Below are positions 7,510 through 11,150 of a DNA stretch of 11,150 bases, piece after piece. A program made the position numbers and the translations under genes. Source of the DNA: CBDULX01 sp965368175 (lineage in GTDB: Bacteria; Pseudomonadota; Gammaproteobacteria; SZUA-229). Numbering within the stretch: position 1 is the stretch's first letter; every line of letters starts with the position of its first letter. The notes below the pieces were generated by a model, which was not told the DNA's origin, searched no databases, and saw only the letters and a list, made by a program, of their open reading frames with translations. Location of the stretch: NCBI GenBank assembly GCA_965368175.1, contig CBDULX010000098.1, positions 1 to 11,150 on the forward strand, in the 5' to 3' direction.

Positions 7510-9819
7510 ATGAACATTAATTCAGTACTTTCAAACCTCAGTCATTACAGCCTCAACCATAAGTGGCGGGTGGTGATTATCTGCACCCTGGTGAGTTTTC
7601 TTACGGCCACAGGCGCAACCCGACTCGTACCGGCCAGCGATTACCGGGTGTTTTTCAGTGCCGATAACCCGCAACGACTGGCCTATGAAGAGCTGGGTCG
7701 GGAATTCACTAAAAACGATAATATATTACTGGTGATCGAGCCGGCCGATGGCCAGGTGTTCAAGGCGGATTTTTTAAATCTCATCCATCAGACCACAGAG
7801 CGCTTATGGCAGTTGCCCTATGTCATCCGGGTGGACTCCATCAGCAATTTTCAGCACAGTCATGCCAACGGCGACACCCTGATCGTGGAAGACCTCTACC
7901 AGCCGAACCAGAAGGCCGACCTGGCTGAGCTGGAGCAAATCGCCCTGGATGAACCCCAGCTGATCAATCGTCTGATCAGTGCTCAAGCGAACATTACCGG
8001 CATCAATATTTCAGTATTGCTGCCGGGCAAAAACCCGATGACCGAGACCCCGGCAATCGTCAATGCGGTACGCCAGCTGGGCTCAGAACTGGAACAGCAA
8101 TACCCGGGGCTGAAGACCTACCTCACCGGGGTTATCATGCTAAACAATGCCTTTGCGGAAGCCTCGCTGGTGGATATGACCAGCCTGATACCGGCGGTGT
8201 TTGGGCTGGTATTACTCACTCTGATGATTTTGCTGCGCAGCCTGAAGGCCGTGTTCATCTCGCTGCTGGTGATGCTGTACGCCATTATGATGTCCATGGG
8301 ATTTGCCGGCTGGATGGGATTCCCCATGACGCCTCCCATGGCAATTATCCCCATCATCGTCATGACCCTGGCGGTAGCCAACTCGGTTCACATCATGTTG
8401 CCCGCACTTAAATACATGCGCTCCGGCATGCAACGGCAAAAGGCCCTGGTCACCAGCCTGAAGCTCAACCGCTACCCGGTATTCCTCACCAGCCTCACCA
8501 CCGCCCTGGGTTTTCTGGCCCTCAATACCACGGAAGTATTGCCCTTTCATCACATGGGCAATACTGCTGCCTTTGGTGTTACCATCGCCCTGCTATTCAG
8601 CCTGCTGTTATTGCCTGCCCTGTTTATGCTCATACCGATAAAAGTGCGGGTGAAACCGGATGCTCAGCACAAAAGCCTGCAGGGCTTTGCACAATTTATT
8701 ACCCGGCATTACAAAATCCTGCTCATTCTAAGCCTGGTCAGTGCCATCACCATCACGAGTTTCACGGCCAAGAATGTCATCAATGAAAACCTGATCCAGT
8801 ACTTTGATCCATCCATTGCCTTCCGCCATGACTCAGACCATATCGCCCGGCATTTAACCGGTACCGGTTTTATCGACTATGCCTTAAAAGCCGATAAGGC
8901 TGGCGTCAGTGAACCGGAATTTTTACACCAGGTGGACAGCTTTATCCAGTGGCTGAAAACCCAGCCGGAAGTCCTCAATATTTACAGTATTACTGACACC
9001 CTCAAACGGCTGAATAAAAACCTGCACGAAGACCAGATCGACTGGTACCGATTACCCGAGCAAAAAAATCAGGCCGCCCAGTATCTGCTGCTGTATGAGA
9101 TGTCGCTGCCCTATGGGCTGGACCTGAACAACCAGGTGAACCTGGATAAAACCGCCACGCGGGTTAGCGTAGCGGTAAAAAATATGAGTGCAATGGAATA
9201 TATCGACCTGGATCACCGGGCCAGACACTGGATGCAACAACACACACCGGACATCGCCAGCATCGGCTCTAGCCCCACCATGATGTTTGCCCACATCAGC
9301 ATGAACAATGCCTCGAGTATTTTGCTCAGCACCACGCTGGCACTGATCGGCATTTCTGGCATATTGCTGGTGACTTTTCGATCCTTAAAACTCGGGCTGA
9401 TCAGCCTGGTGCCCAACTTAATCCCAATTGGTATGGGATTTGGACTCTGGGGATTATTCAATGGTGAAATAGGACTCGGTCTGTCGCTAGTAGCTGCGAC
9501 ATCTCTGGGCATAATCGTGGATGATACCGTGCATTTTCTAAGTAAATATTGTCAGGGCAAGCGAGACCAGGCGCTGAACACCGAAGCCGCCATCGCCTAT
9601 GCCTTCGATCAGGTAGGCCCGGCCCTGTTAACCACATCTGTAGCCTTAATCGCCGGCTTCAGTGTACTGTATTTTTCGGTATTTAAACTCAACAGCGACA
9701 TGGGTGTACTCACTGCAACCACATTGCTACTGGCCCTGGTTCTGGACTTTATCCTGTTGCCTTCACTGTTGCTGTGGCTGGATAGATCAGCAGCTGGGAA
9801 AGTAGATGTAAAAATCTGA
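7510..9819 (+). CDS. RND superfamily (MMPL/COG1033-like) membrane transporter
   Basis: This 769-residue inner-membrane protein is built as two similar halves, each with one TM helix, a large extracytoplasmic domain and about five TM helices. Predicted helices are near 20-38, 222-243, 246-266, 274-295, 325-345, 352-376, 403-421, 603-623, 628-648, 654-672, 704-724 and 731-757. The paired domains are about 39-220 and 422-600. The second half keeps the RND acidic pair D671-D672 in GIIVDDTVHFLSKY, expected to relay protons. The equivalent place in the first half reads AVANSVHIM, with N291 where an acid is common. It lacks the length and partners of a tripartite HAE/AcrB pump and belongs with predicted RND exporters of lipids or other hydrophobic molecules. 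The substrate is unknown. Codon use looks richer in G+C than in the cassette genes to its right. Confidence 0.9.
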   Translation: MNINSVLSNLSHYSLNHKWRVVIICTLVSFLTATGATRLVPASDYRVFFSADNPQRLAYEELGREFTKNDNILLVIEPADGQVFKADFLNLIHQTTERLWQLPYVIRVDSISNFQHSHANGDTLIVEDLYQPNQKADLAELEQIALDEPQLINRLISAQANITGINISVLLPGKNPMTETPAIVNAVRQLGSELEQQYPGLKTYLTGVIMLNNAFAEASLVDMTSLIPAVFGLVLLTLMILLRSLKAVFISLLVMLYAIMMSMGFAGWMGFPMTPPMAIIPIIVMTLAVANSVHIMLPALKYMRSGMQRQKALVTSLKLNRYPVFLTSLTTALGFLALNTTEVLPFHHMGNTAAFGVTIALLFSLLLLPALFMLIPIKVRVKPDAQHKSLQGFAQFITRHYKILLILSLVSAITITSFTAKNVINENLIQYFDPSIAFRHDSDHIARHLTGTGFIDYALKADKAGVSEPEFLHQVDSFIQWLKTQPEVLNIYSITDTLKRLNKNLHEDQIDWYRLPEQKNQAAQYLLLYEMSLPYGLDLNNQVNLDKTATRVSVAVKNMSAMEYIDLDHRARHWMQQHTPDIASIGSSPTMMFAHISMNNASSILLSTTLALIGISGILLVTFRSLKLGLISLVPNLIPIGMGFGLWGLFNGEIGLGLSLVAATSLGIIVDDTVHFLSKYCQGKRDQALNTEAAIAYAFDQVGPALLTTSVALIAGFSVLYFSVFKLNSDMGVLTATTLLLALVLDFILLPSLLLWLDRSAAGKVDVKI

Positions 9820-10010
9820 TCGGATATTTCTGGTAGACCAAAATCTAAAACTTTGACGCGGAGACGCAAAGGCGCAGAGAAAATATATAAGTTTTGTATG
9901 AATGCCCTTTTGGAGATCTGAGGTACTTGAGAATACTTCCCATGTACCTCCGACTCATACCTTCAGATTCACAAAAAACTCTATTGTAAGCTGAGTGATT
10001 GCATTATTAG
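9820..10010. other. Non-coding stretch after the transporter, with inverted repeats
   Basis: No ORF with a ribosome binding site is visible. ATCTGAGGTA (9916-9925) can pair with TACCTTCAGAT (9958-9968, one-base bulge). The overlapping GAGGTAC (9920-9926) can pair with GTACCTC (9944-9950), so two mutually exclusive hairpins are possible. Neither is followed by a T-run on the plus strand, so an intrinsic terminator for the transporter is not demonstrated. The stretch separates the chromosomal transporter from the cassette-like region. Confidence 0.4.
9855..9878. repeat. Short period-8 repeat GRCGCRRA
   Basis: Three adjacent 8-base units, GACGCGGA, GACGCAAA and GGCGCAGA, lie 36 bases after the transporter stop. 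Similar short GACGC/GGCGC-rich strings occur between genes in many bacterial genomes. With three units the repeat is clear by eye but its function is unknown. Confidence 0.6.
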
Positions 10011-10077
10011 CGCTAACTTTAAAATTAAAACGCAGCGATTTTTGGCGTTCAGGGTCGGCTTAAGCTAATTGTTATGT
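10011..10077 (-). repeat. attC-like recombination site (conventional size, 67 bp)
   Basis: Read on the minus strand, the element starts with ACATAAC, two bases after the stop of the 139-codon gene, and ends with GTTAGCG. This matches the inverse-core/core arrangement RYYYAAC...GTTRRRY loosely, with one mismatch at each end. After ACATAAC comes AATTAGCTTAAGCCGAC, close to the usual attC left arm AATTCGTTCAAGCCGAC. AACGC (10029-10033) and GCGTT (10045-10049) form an internal stem. The right arm pairs only partly with the left. Position, length and left arm support attC; the imperfect right arm lowers certainty. Confidence 0.6.
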
Positions 10078-10079
10078 AT

Positions 10080-10499
10080 TTATGGGCCTACCGTATAGTT
10101 TGAACTATTACGATTCCATGTGTGTTGGTTTTTATACCATCTAATATTTGTGATTCGTGGAATCATACGAAGTGCATCATTCAAGGCATTGGCAAGAAAA
10201 TCATATTCATTACCACTAATAAGCCACTTAATACCTAGAAAATTAAACTTGAACCCGAAATAAGCTAACCACTCTGCATTTTCATCACCAACCGCACCAA
10301 CTTCTACGTAGAACGTTGTTCCGTTGACTGACACTAAGATTCCATGAGAATAATCAGTTTTATAGCTATTAAGAACTTTTAGGTCATTTTTCACAAGAAC
10401 GTCTGTTAGTTGTTCCGCAATTTCCTTTCCTGCCGGTTCAGATGACATGTATGCTGTGCTGTATTCACCATCAAAGCTAACATGATCAGATGCGCGCAC
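10080..10499 (-). CDS. Cassette-borne hypothetical protein (139 aa)
   Basis: I do not recognise this protein. It is soluble, without signal peptide or clear membrane segment. It shows an acidic N-terminal half with a helix (AGKEIAEQLTDVLVKND), probable beta strands (GILVSVNGTTFYVEVGAV), an aromatic-rich centre (EWLAYFGFKFNFLGIKWLI) and a helix (NEYDFLANALNDALR), then a polar tail rich in Asn, Trp and Tyr. The start is a GTG at 10499 without a good ribosome binding site. The previous 41-bp repeat ends 16 bases before it and the attC-like site begins two bases after the stop, so the gene fills its unit as integron cassette genes do. A role as a small immunity or stress protein is possible but not supported by any motif. 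Confidence 0.7.
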   Translation of the reverse strand: MRASDHVSFDGEYSTAYMSSEPAGKEIAEQLTDVLVKNDLKVLNSYKTDYSHGILVSVNGTTFYVEVGAVGDENAEWLAYFGFKFNFLGIKWLISGNEYDFLANALNDALRMIPRITNIRWYKNQHTWNRNSSNYTVGP

Positions 10500-10515
10500 T
10501 ATTGTTACTTTTTAT

Positions 10516-10556
10516 GCATAACCGGTGAATTAACGAGGCCCCATGTCTTGTTAAAC
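10516..10556 (-). repeat. 41-bp attC-like repeat, copy 1
   Basis: On the minus strand it begins GTTTAAC, four bases after the stop of the 164-codon gene, and ends GTTATGC. Thirty-five of 41 positions match copy 2. An 8-bp stem with a 5-base loop spans 10532-10552 (AACGAGGC, CCCAT, GTCTTGTT on the plus strand) and needs two G-T pairs. GTTTAAC fits the RYYYAAC core exactly, and GTTATGC departs from GTTRRRY at one position. It is shorter than the roughly 57-base lower limit usual for attC sites, so a different cassette-boundary element is possible. Confidence 0.6.
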
Positions 10557-10560
10557 ATTT

Positions 10561-11055
10561 TTATGTTCTTACCGCATTAAAGTACCATTCTGGTTGCTTC
10601 CATTCTATGTCTTCTTCCATTTGATAGTCGAATGGCCTTGGATGCCTATGATGCTCAATTATGTACTGAAGGTGTTGATTTGCGATTTCAGGGTCATAGA
10701 CCATCCAGGCCAGGCGACGAGTTTTATTCCATGTTTCTCTAACCAGGAATAATGCGTTGCCACCGGCCTTTATCTCCTCATCGAGTTTGTCGCAGAATGG
10801 GTCTACAATTTCTCTCTCTTCATCTGAGGGCATTCCGTTATCGACAATTTCATAGAAGTCGATAATCACTGACAGATGCCAACGAAATATATCCTTATGC
10901 TCGAAATTAAGCAGGCCGGAATTGACTGCAGCAATACAAGGTAATTCATCTTCCTTATATTCGATTAGAGTATAACTTTCTTCAGGGAGAACTATACGAA
11001 CTTCATCCTTCTTGAGATCATCATCTTTTTTCTTTCCAAATAGTTTTCCTAGCAC
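10561..11055 (-). CDS. Cassette-borne hypothetical protein, DUF695-like (164 aa)
   Basis: This soluble, strongly acidic protein starts with a lysine-rich tail (MLGKLFGKKKDDDLKKDEVR). The body resembles DUF695/RraB-like proteins of unknown function. It has a strand pair around WHLSVIIDFYEI (59-70), the phrase NGMPSDEEREIVDPFCDKL (73-91), an RETWNKTRRLAWMVYD strand pair (106-121) and an acidic-tryptophan ending EEDIEWKQPEWYF (147-159), similar to the D-x-EW-x-x-Y finish of that family. The assignment is by pattern only. The start is GTG with AGGAG seven bases upstream (11063-11067), close behind the end of copy 2 of the 41-bp repeat. The stop lies four bases before copy 1. The gene therefore fills a 555-base repeat-to-repeat unit. 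Confidence 0.82.
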   Translation of the reverse strand: MLGKLFGKKKDDDLKKDEVRIVLPEESYTLIEYKEDELPCIAAVNSGLLNFEHKDIFRWHLSVIIDFYEIVDNGMPSDEEREIVDPFCDKLDEEIKAGGNALFLVRETWNKTRRLAWMVYDPEIANQHLQYIIEHHRHPRPFDYQMEEDIEWKQPEWYFNAVRT

Positions 11056-11070
11056 TGAATTACTCCTGGT

Positions 11071-11111
11071 ACATAACAGGTGAATTAACGAGACCCCAAG
11101 TCTCGTTATAC
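11071..11111 (-). repeat. 41-bp attC-like repeat, copy 2
   Basis: On the minus strand it runs from GTATAAC to GTTATGT. On the plus strand, AACGAGAC (11087-11094) and GTCTCGTT (11100-11107) form a perfect 8-bp stem around the loop CCCAA. It differs from copy 1 at six of 41 positions and has the same length. It follows a probable stop codon by 12 bases and precedes the ribosome binding site of the 164-codon gene by three bases, again at a gene boundary. Confidence 0.6.
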
Positions 11112-11123
11112 TTTTTTATATGG

Positions 11124-11150
11124 CTATTGATATGTAGATCCATTATGTTT
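11124..11150 (-). CDS. Probable 3' end of another cassette gene (partial)
   Basis: The last eight sense codons and a TAG stop (11126-11124) are read in the frame beginning at the window edge, giving KHNGSTYQ. The stop is 12 bases before the 41-bp repeat, which mirrors the layout of the two complete units. A second frame stays open through the repeat, so this call rests on the pattern alone. Nothing can be said about its function. Confidence 0.3.
   Translation of the reverse strand, partial: KHNGSTYQ

Noticed and set aside
8212..8553. Minus-strand His/Gly-rich 113-codon open frame
   Set aside because: It is the complement of transporter membrane-helix codons; its composition is typical of a shadow frame.
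9916..9968. Inverted repeats as an intrinsic terminator for the transporter
   Set aside because: The loops are long and no T-run follows on the plus strand. The structure may form but a terminator is not supported.
10516..11111. The two 41-bp repeats as a CRISPR or transposon ends
   Set aside because: They are direct repeats 555 bases apart with whole genes between them, no transposase, and no inverted terminal repeats or target duplication visible.

Overview
The window looks like a chromosomal segment of a gammaproteobacterium. The basis is qualitative: PyrD is a class 2 enzyme close to the E. coli type, NudF is E. coli-like, and several genes sit in short same-strand operons. No rRNA, tRNA or other marker allows a finer placement. 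I found no CRISPR array, insertion sequence or tRNA.

Left part (1-5800, all genes on the minus strand). In transcription order: nudF (ADP-ribose pyrophosphatase), a small two-unit DUF2892-like membrane protein, a membrane HAMP-PAS-GGDEF-EAL protein whose start overlaps the previous stop, ugd (UDP-glucose 6-dehydrogenase), and a UDP-glucuronate 4-epimerase-type gene cut by the window edge. Ugd makes UDP-glucuronate, and the epimerase would turn it into UDP-galacturonate, a precursor for surface polysaccharide. The adjacent c-di-GMP enzyme is in a setting where it could influence polysaccharide output. A 13-unit tandem heptamer array fills most of the gap between ugd and the epimerase.

Middle part (5850-9819). 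A small orphan gene with a strong ribosome binding site runs divergently from nudF and overlaps the 3' end of pyrD on the opposite strand. pyrD (quinone-linked dihydroorotate dehydrogenase, de novo pyrimidine synthesis) is followed by an intergenic stretch of roughly 290-370 bases and then by a large plus-strand RND/MMPL-type membrane transporter.

Right part (9820-11150). The character changes: a short period-8 repeat, a non-coding stretch, then AT-richer small genes on the minus strand arranged like integron gene cassettes. Two complete one-gene units and the tail of a third are each followed, within 2-12 bases of the stop codon, by an attC-like element. The element nearest the chromosomal genes (10011-10077) resembles a conventional attC. 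The other two (10516-10556 and 11071-11111) are 41-bp copies of one another, 35 of 41 positions identical, and far shorter than usual attC sites. No integrase gene is in the window. If this is an integron array, its attI end should lie to the right and this is the distal end. This cassette-like tail with miniature recombination-site-like repeats is the most interesting part of the window.
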